A stretch of DNA of 7,519 bases from an uncultured Clostridia bacterium (GTDB lineage: Bacteria > Bacillota > Clostridia > Oscillospirales > Oscillospiraceae): NCBI GenBank assembly GCA_937907715.1, contig CALERM010000016.1, positions 1 to 7,519 of the forward strand, in the 5' to 3' direction. A program made the translations under genes and the position numbers. Under the pieces are notes generated by a model, which saw only the letters and a list, made by a program, of their open reading frames with translations, had not been told where the DNA came from and searched no databases. Of this stretch, positions 1-6,349 are shown one piece after another; within the stretch, counting starts at the first letter, position 1, and the number at the start of each line of letters is the position of its first letter.

Positions 1-347
1 GACTCAATGACGCGGGAAACCTGACCGGAAATCGAAATGCCGACAACCAGCGGAGTGTTGGGGGAGTAGCCCAGCGCTTTCTTGCCAAAGAAACGGGAAA
101 ACTCCACGCAGCGCCAGACCTCGGTGTCCATAAACGCCACGTTTTCAAACACTGGCTTTGTCGCCACACCCGCCAGCCAGCTGTCGCCGCAGCCGGTGAT
201 CACAATCTTCTGCGCATCATAGAGCTCTTTGATCGGAAGCGCATGCATCATCACGCTCTCGTCGAGACGCTCGACCATCTGCCGGACAAAATCAGGCGTA
301 ATACGCGCCTGTCTCGCCATTGCATTGTCGTACTTTTTCTCAATCAT
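1..347 (-). CDS. SIS-domain (phosphosugar-binding) protein, N-terminal 115 residues, runs off left edge
   Basis: I translated this partial gene by hand from an ATG at 347-345; it stays open to base 1. AGGAG at 360-356 lies 8 bases upstream of the ATG, a good ribosome site. After a helical lead (residues 1-45) comes the first strand and loop of a SIS fold, IVITGCGDSWLAG (residues 48-60), where GCGDS takes the place of the GCGtS seen in GlmS-like isomerases. The second phosphosugar loop is VVGISISGQVSR (residues 101-112), matching the family's G-x-S-x-S-G pattern. SIS proteins bind phosphorylated sugars as isomerases, deglycases or regulators. No helix-turn-helix precedes the domain here, so an enzyme is likelier than an RpiR regulator. 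It is the last visible gene of the operon, 27 bases after the PfkB-like gene, and presumably acts on that gene's product, as FrlB follows FrlD in fructoselysine breakdown. The exact reaction cannot be told from this fragment. Confidence 0.85.
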   Translation of the reverse strand, partial: MIEKKYDNAMARQARITPDFVRQMVERLDESVMMHALPIKELYDAQKIVITGCGDSWLAGVATKPVFENVAFMDTEVWRCVEFSRFFGKKALGYSPNTPLVVGISISGQVSRVIE

Positions 348-374
348 ATCGTGTTCTCCTATCAATCCTTACAT
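348..374 (-). promoter_or_regulatory. Short spacer with ribosome-binding site for the SIS gene
   Basis: These 27 bases separate the stop of the PfkB-like gene (TGA at 377-375) from the SIS start. They hold AGGAGA (360-355) and no room for a promoter or terminator, so the SIS gene is read from the same transcript. Confidence 0.7.
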
Positions 375-1310
375 TCATTGCTTCGCGCACTGCAGCGCCA
401 ACTTCAAAGCTTCCTGCCGTGTCTGCGCGTTAAAGTGCGGATACGGACCGTACTGCATCACGTTATATGCCGCGGAAACATTTCCGATGTAGCTGACCTC
501 CAGCGCGGAATAGCCCTCGCACAGACCCCAGAGTGCGGCGCCGGTTGAATTGTTGCCGCAGCCGGTCGGGTCAATTTCCTGCTCCGGCGCGCTGATATGG
601 ACAGACGGCGCAAAGCCGACTTCGTTTCCTCTGACCGTGTAGGAGCCCTTCGTTCCGACGCGATAGAAGCAGGGCGCGTCAAACGTTTTGAGCCGCTCAA
701 TGACCGCTTCCTCGCTTTGCTCAGAGAAGAGCGCAAAGCTTTCCGGGCGATTCAGGCTGAAGTAGTCCACATTGGGAAGCACACGCTCGCAGAATAACTG
801 GTAATTTTCCGGAACGCAGTCGGATGTATACAGTTCCAGCATAATTTTTACGCCGTACTTCTCACGAAGCGTCTTCACGCGCTCCCATGCGTCCGCCTCC
901 GTAATGCCGATGGCGACATATGCGCCAACTGGACGCTCGCCGGTTTTCTCCAGATATTCCAGGAAGGAATCGAGCAGGCAGACGTTCCATGACAGATCCT
1001 TGTGGCGGTCGGGACCGAATTCAAACGTTTCGTGCCAGCGCCCGTCCGGTTCATAATACATGGTTGCCACGGTATTCCGATCGGCATAGGGAATGAGTCC
1101 GTCCGTCCGAATGGCATTTTTCCGGAAGAATTCGCCGAAGTGCGTTTCAAAATCATTGCCCGCACCGGCGACAAACAGGCAGTCGGGCGTGTATTGCAGC
1201 AGACCGCAATACGCAAAGAAGCCGCCGCCTCCGATGATTCCGGAGATCTTTTTCCCGTCTGCGAAATTGATCTCATTCAGGAAAAAGGAACCTATTGCTG
1301 CATATTTCAT
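375..1310 (-). CDS. PfkB/ribokinase-family carbohydrate kinase-like protein with Asn in place of the catalytic Asp
   Basis: The product is 311 residues, normal for a ribokinase-type sugar kinase, and is cytoplasmic (no signal or membrane helix). The N-terminal glycine-rich stretch IIGGGGFFA (residues 25-33) corresponds to the substrate-side GG motif. VAGAGNDFE (47-55) fits the usual vG.D.fG strand, and NRPE (187-190) is the N-x-x-E metal/phosphate motif. RVGTKGSYTVRG (217-228) matches the G.kGa.v strand. The C-terminal signature reads DPTGCGNNSTGA (247-258). Active members have D-T-x-G-A-G-D, whose last Asp is the base that activates the acceptor hydroxyl; here that position is Asn253. A DPTG-x-GN variant is, to my recollection, also found in the Mak32-like branch, so this may be a subfamily trait and not a mutation. 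The ATG is preceded by AAGAGG inside the end of the upstream permease gene, 9 bases away. Its place in an importer operon suggests phosphorylation, or only binding, of the imported compound. Family confidence is high; activity and substrate are unknown. Confidence 0.88.
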   Translation of the reverse strand: MKYAAIGSFFLNEINFADGKKISGIIGGGGFFAYCGLLQYTPDCLFVAGAGNDFETHFGEFFRKNAIRTDGLIPYADRNTVATMYYEPDGRWHETFEFGPDRHKDLSWNVCLLDSFLEYLEKTGERPVGAYVAIGITEADAWERVKTLREKYGVKIMLELYTSDCVPENYQLFCERVLPNVDYFSLNRPESFALFSEQSEEAVIERLKTFDAPCFYRVGTKGSYTVRGNEVGFAPSVHISAPEQEIDPTGCGNNSTGAALWGLCEGYSALEVSYIGNVSAAYNVMQYGPYPHFNAQTRQEALKLALQCAKQ

Positions 1311-1319
1311 AGTAACCTC

Positions 1320-2264
1320 TTAGACGTCCTGCGTGATCACAGGCTTCTTTTTCTTTTCCGTCACACGCTTCTTGTTAATCATTGCAATCGCAAGGATAAT
1401 CAGAATGATGGCATACGGGATTGCCAGGCTCAGCTGGCTGGGCAGACCGTAGGGCTGCAGTCTCGAGCCAATGGATTCAAACAAGCCGAAGATGAAGCCG
1501 CCGAGCGCGGAGAGCGCCGGATCGCCGCCGCCGAACCACATGGAGGCAAGTCCGACGAAGCCGCGGTTGTTTGTCATGTTCTGCACGAACATGTTGCTGT
1601 AACCGAGCGACAGATGTGCGCCGGCAAGGCCGCCCAATGCGCCGGAGAAAATCAGCGCCTGATACTGAATCTTCACGACGTTGATACCAACCGACTTTGC
1701 GGCAAGTTCGTTTTTGCCGACCGCGCGGAGCCGCAGACCCCATCTGGTCTTGTAGAACACATATGCCAGAACGATAACCACAAAAATCATCAGGATTTCC
1801 GTGACGCACCAGTCGTTGAAGACCTCGCCGATGAAGGGAATCCCTTCGAGAAATGCCAGATGGATTCTCGGAATGGCGTTGATCTTCGGGTCGGCAAAGG
1901 TGCCATTGACGTTGAACACTGCGCCGAGCAGGAATCGTGTGAATGCCAGTATGAGCATGTTCATGCCGGTGCAGATGGCAGGCATGGCGGCTCTGTATTT
2001 GATGGAGCCGAGCGCCAGAATCGATGCAATGATCATACCCGCGACCATACCGGCAAGCACGCCGACAATCCAGCTGCCGGAGAAGTAGCTGAAGGCAACG
2101 CCAACCCATGCGCCCATCAGCATGATACCTTCTGTACCGATGTTCAGAATACCCGCCTGCATGGTGACGGCGCAGCAGAGCGCCGCGTAGATGACAGGCG
2201 TCGCGGTGCGGATGGCCGCGTAGAGAAGAGACGGCGTTAGAACCTTACCAAGAATTTCAAACAT
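1320..2264 (-). CDS. ABC transporter permease, BPD_transp_2 family, second subunit (NupQ/YufQ-like)
   Basis: This 314-residue polytopic membrane protein has the hallmarks of the smaller permease in nucleoside/BMP-type ABC importers. AGILNIGTEGIMLMGAW (residues 37-53) is the conserved nIG-x-EG-x-ML-x-GA segment. WGLRLRAVGKNELAAKSVGI (175-194) is the cytoplasmic coupling loop that contacts the ATPase, followed by SGALGGLAGA (207-216). Hydrophobic segments occur at about 13-35, 48-85, 95-116, 155-171, 199-220, 252-268 and 278-296, and a Lys-rich tail ends the chain in the cytoplasm. The start at 2264 overlaps the upstream permease by 8 bases and is preceded by AAGGAGAGGAAG, so translation is probably coupled. 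It should pair with the 354-residue permease to form the channel. The sequence does not reveal the ligand. Confidence 0.92.
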   Translation of the reverse strand: MFEILGKVLTPSLLYAAIRTATPVIYAALCCAVTMQAGILNIGTEGIMLMGAWVGVAFSYFSGSWIVGVLAGMVAGMIIASILALGSIKYRAAMPAICTGMNMLILAFTRFLLGAVFNVNGTFADPKINAIPRIHLAFLEGIPFIGEVFNDWCVTEILMIFVVIVLAYVFYKTRWGLRLRAVGKNELAAKSVGINVVKIQYQALIFSGALGGLAGAHLSLGYSNMFVQNMTNNRGFVGLASMWFGGGDPALSALGGFIFGLFESIGSRLQPYGLPSQLSLAIPYAIILIILAIAMINKKRVTEKKKKPVITQDV

Positions 2265-3321
2265 TGTTCTTCCTCTCCTTTGCCTTGAGTTTCAGAGCCG
2301 CTGCGTTTTCATCGTATTTGAAGAGCGTCTCCATCGTGAAGATGACGATGAAAAGACCAGCGATGGTGTCGCAGATGAACTTCGACACACCCGTAACCTG
2401 CTGCATATAAAGTGCACCGGAAGAAAGCATGGCAACCAGGAATGCGGAAACCGGCAGAAGCTTCGGATTGCTCTTGACCATCATTGCTGCGAGAAGTCCC
2501 TTGCCGCCAAGACCAATGACAAAGCCCTCCTGGAAGTTGCCGTAGTTGCCGACGATTTCGATTGAGCCCGCAAAACCGCAGACCGCGCCGGAAATTGCCA
2601 TGGCGATCATGCCGATCCGGGCAGGATTCATACCGGCAAACTTTGCAAAGTGCGGATTTTCACCGACCGTTTTCAGCTTCTGACCAAACGTCGTGTGGTC
2701 AAATGCCCAGACGGCAAAAATCCAGATAATCAGCATGAAATAGAACGCAATGGAAAGCTTGCTCGGCTTCATGATCTTCGGAAGCGTCGCAGCAACATCG
2801 TAGGACTGCGGGTTTGCAATCGGCGCCTTCAGTGGACCGAGCACGAAGAACGAGCAGAGGTAGATCGCGACCATGTTGAGCATGTAACACGCGCAGATCA
2901 TGTTGACCTGATAGTACACGTTCAGAATTGTCGGAATCATCGACCAGATGATACCGGCTGCGATACCAGCCAGAATGCAGAGGATAATCAGCAGCGGGGC
3001 AGGAATGCCTTCGCCGTAGATACCGACGATGGTTGCCGCCAGCGCGCCGACCGCAAGGTCACCCTCAAGACCGGTATTGAAGAAGCCGGCCTTTGTGGCA
3101 ACAATAAATGCCACGCCGCAGAGCATGATCGTTGAGAATGAAACCAGCGTCGTGCCGAGGTTCAGCTTGCCGACAAGAGAGCCATGCAGCAGCGCCAGAA
3201 TCGCAACGACAGGACTCTCGTCCGTAAATACGACGATCAAAAGCGCACTCAGAGCAAGCGCCAGCAGGACGGTCAGCACAATCTTCTGAATCTTGTGCCA
3301 GAAATTCAACACCTTATTCAT
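2257..3321 (-). CDS. ABC transporter permease, BPD_transp_2 family, first subunit (NupP/YufP-like)
   Basis: This 354-residue integral membrane protein resembles the larger permease of BMP-type importers. It has a basic, amphipathic N-terminus (residues 1-14) and a first helix at 15-32. The conserved segment AGFFNTGLEGDLAVGA (78-93) corresponds to the family's n-x-G-x-EG-x-x-x-GA. TTFGQKLKTVGENPHFAKFA (210-229) is the coupling loop, followed by ISGAVCGFAG (243-252) and a glycine-rich IGLGGKGLLAAM (269-280). A charged Lys/Arg-rich C-terminus (about 335-354) faces the cytoplasm. Its ATG shares one base with the stop codon of the ATPase gene (TGATG at 3323-3319), and AAAGGAGGAAG lies just upstream inside the ATPase gene, an arrangement typical of translational coupling. 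Its role is to form half of the translocation pore with the 314-residue permease. Confidence in the family is high; the transported compound is unproven. Confidence 0.92.
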   Translation of the reverse strand: MNKVLNFWHKIQKIVLTVLLALALSALLIVVFTDESPVVAILALLHGSLVGKLNLGTTLVSFSTIMLCGVAFIVATKAGFFNTGLEGDLAVGALAATIVGIYGEGIPAPLLIILCILAGIAAGIIWSMIPTILNVYYQVNMICACYMLNMVAIYLCSFFVLGPLKAPIANPQSYDVAATLPKIMKPSKLSIAFYFMLIIWIFAVWAFDHTTFGQKLKTVGENPHFAKFAGMNPARIGMIAMAISGAVCGFAGSIEIVGNYGNFQEGFVIGLGGKGLLAAMMVKSNPKLLPVSAFLVAMLSSGALYMQQVTGVSKFICDTIAGLFIVIFTMETLFKYDENAAALKLKAKERKNNV

Positions 3322-4862
3322 CAGTGGCTTCCTCCTTTTGCAGTATCTTCGAGTTTGCCGCCGAGCATCAGAACGCCGAGGTTATCCTCGTTTGCTTCCT
3401 CTGCATTCATAATACCCGCGACCTTGCCTTCATACAGAACGATGATTCTGTCAGACAGACTCAGAACTTCTTCCAGTTCTGTGGAGATCAGAAGAACGCC
3501 GACACCCTTTGCCTTTGCATCCTGCAAAATGTTGCGGATCGCCTCGATCGCGCCGATGTCAATGCCGCGTGTTGGCTGGGAAGCAAGGAGGAATTTCTGC
3601 GCCAGAGAAACCTCACGCGCTACGACGACCTTCTGCATATTGCCGCCGGACATGGTGGACACACGAATTTTCGGGTCAGTCGGGCGAATATCGAACTTTT
3701 CCACCTTCTGCTTGGCATTTTCCAGAATTGCCGATTCATTGAGGATGAAATTGAGTTTTTTATACTGGGTCTCATCCAGCGAGCAGGCGGCAAGATTATT
3801 TGCCACAGTGTCCGCTTTGTTCACACCCATCTTGTTTCTGTCCTCTGGAATGTGTGCAAAGCCCTTGAGGCGGATTTCCTTGGGGGATTTGTTGGTGATG
3901 TCTTCATGATCGAGCAGAATACTGCCGCTCTCAACCTTGCGAAGACCGGCAATCGCTTCAGCCAGCTCGCTCTGACCGTTGCCGTCGACGCCCGCGATGC
4001 CGACAATTTCGCCGGCTCTGACGTCAAAGCTTACGTTGCGGATTTTCGAGAGCTCCTTTTCGCCCGATGTCCATATATTCTTGACTTCCAGAACCCTATC
4101 GCCGGCTTTGGTCGCGCACTTGTCAATATCCAGGAACACCTCGCGCCCGACCATCATGTTGGCGAGTTCTTTTTCATTCGTTTCGGCTTTGTTGACCGTA
4201 CCGATGTACTCGCCTCTGCGCATGACGGAGATTCTGTCAGATATTTCCATAACCTCGTTCAGCTTGTGTGAAATGAAGATGATTGACTTTCCGTCATTCA
4301 GAAGATTCTGGAGCACCTCGAACAGCTTCCGGACCTCTTGCGGCGTCAGAACGCCGGTCGGCTCGTCGAGAATGATAATATCTGCTCCACGTGCCAGAAC
4401 CTTGATGATCTCAACACGCTGCGCCTCGCCGACGCTGATCTGATCGATTCTCTTGTCCATCTGCACGTCCATGTTGTACTTGTCGATGTACTCCTGAACC
4501 GTGCTTCTTGCTTTTTCAAAATCAATACGGGAGCCCTTCATCGGCTCAAAGCCCAGAATAATGTTTTCCAGAACGGTCAGCTCATTGACCAGCATAAATT
4601 CCTGATGAACCATGCCGATGCCATGGCTGATTGCGATCGAGGGTGAATTATTGGCAATGACCGCATCATTTACTTTGATTTCTCCTGAGTCAATCGGATA
4701 CATGCCGAACAGGAGCTTCATCATCGTGGACTTGCCTGCTCCGTTCTCGCCGATCAGCGAATGCAGCTCGCCCTTTTTCAGATTAAACTGTCCATTGGTG
4801 ACGGCGCGAACCTTTCCGAATTGCTTCTCAATATTTGTCATCTCAACGACATACTGAGACAC
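3321..4862 (-). CDS. Sugar/nucleoside-type ABC importer ATPase with two tandem nucleotide-binding domains (NupO/YufO-like)
   Basis: I start this gene at the GTG at 4862-4860, giving 513 residues beginning MSQYVVEM, because AAGGAG (4876-4871) lies 8 bases upstream. An in-frame GTG at 4871 would sit directly on the ribosome site. The N-terminal domain is fully equipped: Walker A GENGAGKST (38-46), Q-loop HQEF (Gln87), signature SVGEAQ (143-148), Walker B ILDEP (Asp166/Glu167) and switch His199. The C-terminal domain keeps a signature, MSGGNMQ (404-410), but is degenerate elsewhere. Its P-loop is GVDGNGQSE with Gln297 in place of Lys, its Walker B ends ASQPT in place of aDEPT, and the switch region reads STELEE without His. 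Such an asymmetric pair is usual for the RbsA/MglA/YufO group, so the fused protein probably hydrolyses ATP at one composite site. It lies between the binding protein and the permeases and powers the importer. Confidence 0.94.
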   Translation of the reverse strand: MSQYVVEMTNIEKQFGKVRAVTNGQFNLKKGELHSLIGENGAGKSTMMKLLFGMYPIDSGEIKVNDAVIANNSPSIAISHGIGMVHQEFMLVNELTVLENIILGFEPMKGSRIDFEKARSTVQEYIDKYNMDVQMDKRIDQISVGEAQRVEIIKVLARGADIIILDEPTGVLTPQEVRKLFEVLQNLLNDGKSIIFISHKLNEVMEISDRISVMRRGEYIGTVNKAETNEKELANMMVGREVFLDIDKCATKAGDRVLEVKNIWTSGEKELSKIRNVSFDVRAGEIVGIAGVDGNGQSELAEAIAGLRKVESGSILLDHEDITNKSPKEIRLKGFAHIPEDRNKMGVNKADTVANNLAACSLDETQYKKLNFILNESAILENAKQKVEKFDIRPTDPKIRVSTMSGGNMQKVVVAREVSLAQKFLLASQPTRGIDIGAIEAIRNILQDAKAKGVGVLLISTELEEVLSLSDRIIVLYEGKVAGIMNAEEANEDNLGVLMLGGKLEDTAKGGSH

Positions 4863-4876
4863 TGGTACCACTCCTT
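4863..4876 (-). promoter_or_regulatory. Ribosome-binding site deciding the ATPase start
   Basis: On the minus strand AAGGAG (4876-4871) is followed by an 8-base spacer and the GTG at 4862. This favours GTG 4862 over GTG 4871, which overlaps the site, and over ATG 4841, which is 29 bases away. The resulting N-terminus (MSQYVVEM) looks like those I recall for this ATPase family. Confidence 0.65.
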
Positions 4877-4900
4877 CTCTTGCAGTTTTCAGTATAAGAG

Positions 4901-4931
4901 AAGCGGGCAGGTGTTCAAAGCCCGCCCGCTT
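4901..4931 (-). terminator. GC-rich hairpin in the spacer after the binding-protein gene (attenuator or mRNA-stabilising stem)
   Basis: Bases 4901-4908 (aagcgggc) pair with 4924-4931 (gcccgctt) as eight consecutive pairs. After one mismatch (4909/4923) two more G-C pairs follow (4910-4922, 4911-4921). The loop is about 7-9 bases. In the operon's direction the stem is followed by CTCTTATA, a weak U-run, so termination would be partial. On the opposite strand it is followed by tttattt. Its place between the binding protein and the ATPase fits the common scheme in which more binding protein than transporter is made, either by partial termination or by protecting the 5' part of the message from 3' decay. 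Confidence 0.6.
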
Positions 4932-4972
4932 TATTTGTCAGAAGGGAATTACGTTTGGGGGTTGCGTCAGAA

Positions 4973-6112
4973 TTATGCGTTGGGACCGTAGCCTTCGTAG
5001 TTCGGAACAACGATTTCGCCGCTGATGATCTTTTCCTTCAGCTCCGCGACATAGTCGAGGATGCTGTCGACCAGCGCAGTCTGCTCTTCGTTGCAGAAGC
5101 TCTTGAAGACGCTCATGTCGGTCAGATCAACGCCGCCGTAAGCCAGATCCATGTAGATCTTGGAGTTGCCTTCAAAGGTGCCTTCCAGCGCGTTCTTAAT
5201 GAGGTAGTACACGCCGTTGCCGTTCTTCTTCAGCATGGAGGTGAGGATTGCGCCGGGCTGGTTGTTGTCCTGGTTCAGGTCAACGCCGATGGCATAGTGA
5301 CCAGCTTCCTTTGCAGCTTCCAGAACGCCGTTACCGGTGTTGGATGCAACGTTCATGACGATATCAGCGCCCTGATCGTACATGGCAAGCGTCAGCTCCT
5401 TGCCCTTGAGCGGATCCTGGAAGGAACCGGCGTAGGACTGGAGGATGGTGATGTCGGGATTGACATACTTGGCACCGGCTTCGTAGCCAAGGAAGAAGTC
5501 CTTCAGAGCCGGAATTTCGTTGCCGCCAACCCAGCCGATGATCGCGTCCTCGTTGTTGCCGGGGAACTCAGTCATCTCGGTGAACTTTGCAGCAGCTGCG
5601 CCAGCGAGGAAGGAGCCCTGGTTCTGTGCGAAGGTAACGGAGCAGACGTTGGGACCTTCCACGACGGTATCGGTGATGCCGAACATGATGTCGGGATACT
5701 CGGTGCAGTGCGTCTTCATGTACTCGCCCCACTGGGAAGCGCCGCAGATGATGAGGTCGTAGCCTTCTTCGCAAGCGGTCAGAAGCTGCTGCTCATAGAG
5801 AGCGGTGTCTTCGCACTGGGAAACCTTCGTCGTGATCTTGTCGCCGAAATCGGCTTCCGCCTGCTGCAGACCGGAGTAGGCTGCGTCAGCAAACGCCTGG
5901 TCGCCAAGCAGGGAAACAATCAGGCAAACGCTCAGCGGCTTCTCGCCGTCTGCCGTTTCCGTTGCAGTGGTTTCTTCTGTCTTTTCCTCAGTTGCCGGAG
6001 CGGAAGAAGTCGTTTCTTCCGCTTTGGTCTCGGTTGCCGTTTCGCTGGAGCTGCAAGCTACCAGAGAGAACAGCATAACCAGGCAGAGGATCAATGCGAG
6101 TGTTCTTTTCAT
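4973..6112 (-). CDS. BMP/PnrA-family substrate-binding lipoprotein of the ABC importer
   Basis: The 379-residue product has a lipoprotein signal: Lys/Arg start, hydrophobic core, and lipobox LVAC with Cys20 as the lipidated residue. A flexible Thr/Glu/Ser/Ala-rich linker (21-59) then tethers the domain to the membrane. The mature part follows the Bmp/PnrA/Med fold: first strand LSVCLIV with GDQAFADAAYSG (60-81), YDLIICG (118-124), FAQNQGSFLAGAAA (161-174), IIGWVGGNEIPALKDFFLGY (191-210), GADIVMNVASNTGNGV (248-263), and AIGVDLNQDN (274-283) followed by ILTSMLKK (289-296). In the best-studied relatives (PnrA, NupN/YufN, BmpA) these loops bind purine nucleosides. Asp278 and the Lys pair, which would contact ribose, are kept. 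The Asn usually found in D-x-x-F-N is Ala75 here, so the ligand may differ. AAAAGGGG lies 8 bases before the ATG. It is the first gene of the operon and delivers substrate to the two permeases. Confidence 0.93.
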   Translation of the reverse strand: MKRTLALILCLVMLFSLVACSSSETATETKAEETTSSAPATEEKTEETTATETADGEKPLSVCLIVSLLGDQAFADAAYSGLQQAEADFGDKITTKVSQCEDTALYEQQLLTACEEGYDLIICGASQWGEYMKTHCTEYPDIMFGITDTVVEGPNVCSVTFAQNQGSFLAGAAAAKFTEMTEFPGNNEDAIIGWVGGNEIPALKDFFLGYEAGAKYVNPDITILQSYAGSFQDPLKGKELTLAMYDQGADIVMNVASNTGNGVLEAAKEAGHYAIGVDLNQDNNQPGAILTSMLKKNGNGVYYLIKNALEGTFEGNSKIYMDLAYGGVDLTDMSVFKSFCNEEQTALVDSILDYVAELKEKIISGEIVVPNYEGYGPNA

Positions 6113-6168
6113 TTTTTATACCCCTTTTCGTTGTTTTCGGCGTTTTGTTTTTCGCTCGCCTTGCTTCA

Positions 6169-6197
6169 AGGATAATGGAAATGAAATCAGAATTCAA
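6169..6197 (-). promoter_or_regulatory. Candidate sigma-A promoter of the importer operon
   Basis: On the minus strand, TTGAAT (6197-6192, 4 of 6 to TTGACA) and TATCCT (6174-6169, 4 of 6 to TATAAT) are separated by exactly 17 bases. This would give a leader of about 50 bases before the binding-protein ATG. A perfect TATAAT also occurs at 6258-6253 on the same strand but lacks a matching -35 box at 16-18 bases, so I rank it second. Both remain predictions. Confidence 0.35.
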
Positions 6198-6202
6198 CTG
6201 AT
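6186..6202. promoter_or_regulatory. Small inverted repeat overlapping the candidate -35 box (possible operator)
   Basis: ATCAG (6186-6190) and CTGAT (6198-6202) form 5-base inverted arms around a 7-base centre that contains the proposed -35 box. A dimeric regulator bound here would block the operon promoter. Arms this short can arise by chance, and no regulator gene lies in view. Confidence 0.25.
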
Positions 6203-6269
6203 GCGTGCTTACATTTCGCAACGCCGTTTGTGATTTTTTTCACTTTTTCATGATTATATGCAAATACTA

Positions 6270-6298
6270 TTGACTATTTTTGTGCAATATGTTAATAA
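6270..6298 (+). promoter_or_regulatory. Candidate promoter of the DMT-like gene
   Basis: TTGACT (6270-6275) matches the -35 consensus at 5 of 6 positions. TAATAA (6293-6298) follows after 17 bases but matches TATAAT poorly (3 of 6). Transcription would begin about 45 bases before the ATG at 6350. The AT-rich setting makes chance matches likely. Confidence 0.25.
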
Positions 6299-6349
6299 TT
6301 TTTTTGCTGCGAGATTGCGGCAATTTTATCTGATTTTGGTGGTGGAGTT

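Larger units (their letters stand above)
6113..6349. promoter_or_regulatory. Divergent AT-rich control region between the importer operon and the DMT-like gene
   Basis: These 237 bases hold no credible gene and are far richer in A/T than the flanking coding DNA, especially 6230-6310. They must contain the promoters of both the leftward operon and the rightward membrane-protein gene. Candidate promoter boxes and a short inverted repeat are listed separately. I see no recognisable riboswitch. Confidence 0.7.

Noticed and set aside
1002..2240. Plus-strand open frame of 412 residues opposite the second permease and the PfkB-like gene
   Set aside because: It spans two real genes and their junction, has a shadow-like composition rich in His, Asp and Arg, and shows no motif or credible start signal.
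3324..4271. Plus-strand open frame of 315 residues opposite the ATPase gene
   Set aside because: It mirrors the well-supported ATPase coding strand and contains no domain of its own.
3321..4862. Lost P-loop Lys and Walker B Asp/Glu in the second ATPase domain
   Set aside because: This degeneracy is normal for the C-terminal domain of RbsA/YufO-type tandem ATPases and is not a sign of inactivation.
4955..6175. Long plus-strand open frame (406 residues) opposite the binding-protein gene
   Set aside because: It is an antisense shadow. The minus-strand frame has a signal peptide, lipobox and all BMP family motifs, while the plus-strand product has no recognisable domain.
6113..6250. Purine riboswitch or other known riboswitch in the operon leader
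   Set aside because: I looked for one because of the nucleoside-type importer, but I see no conserved three-way-junction core or other familiar aptamer segments.
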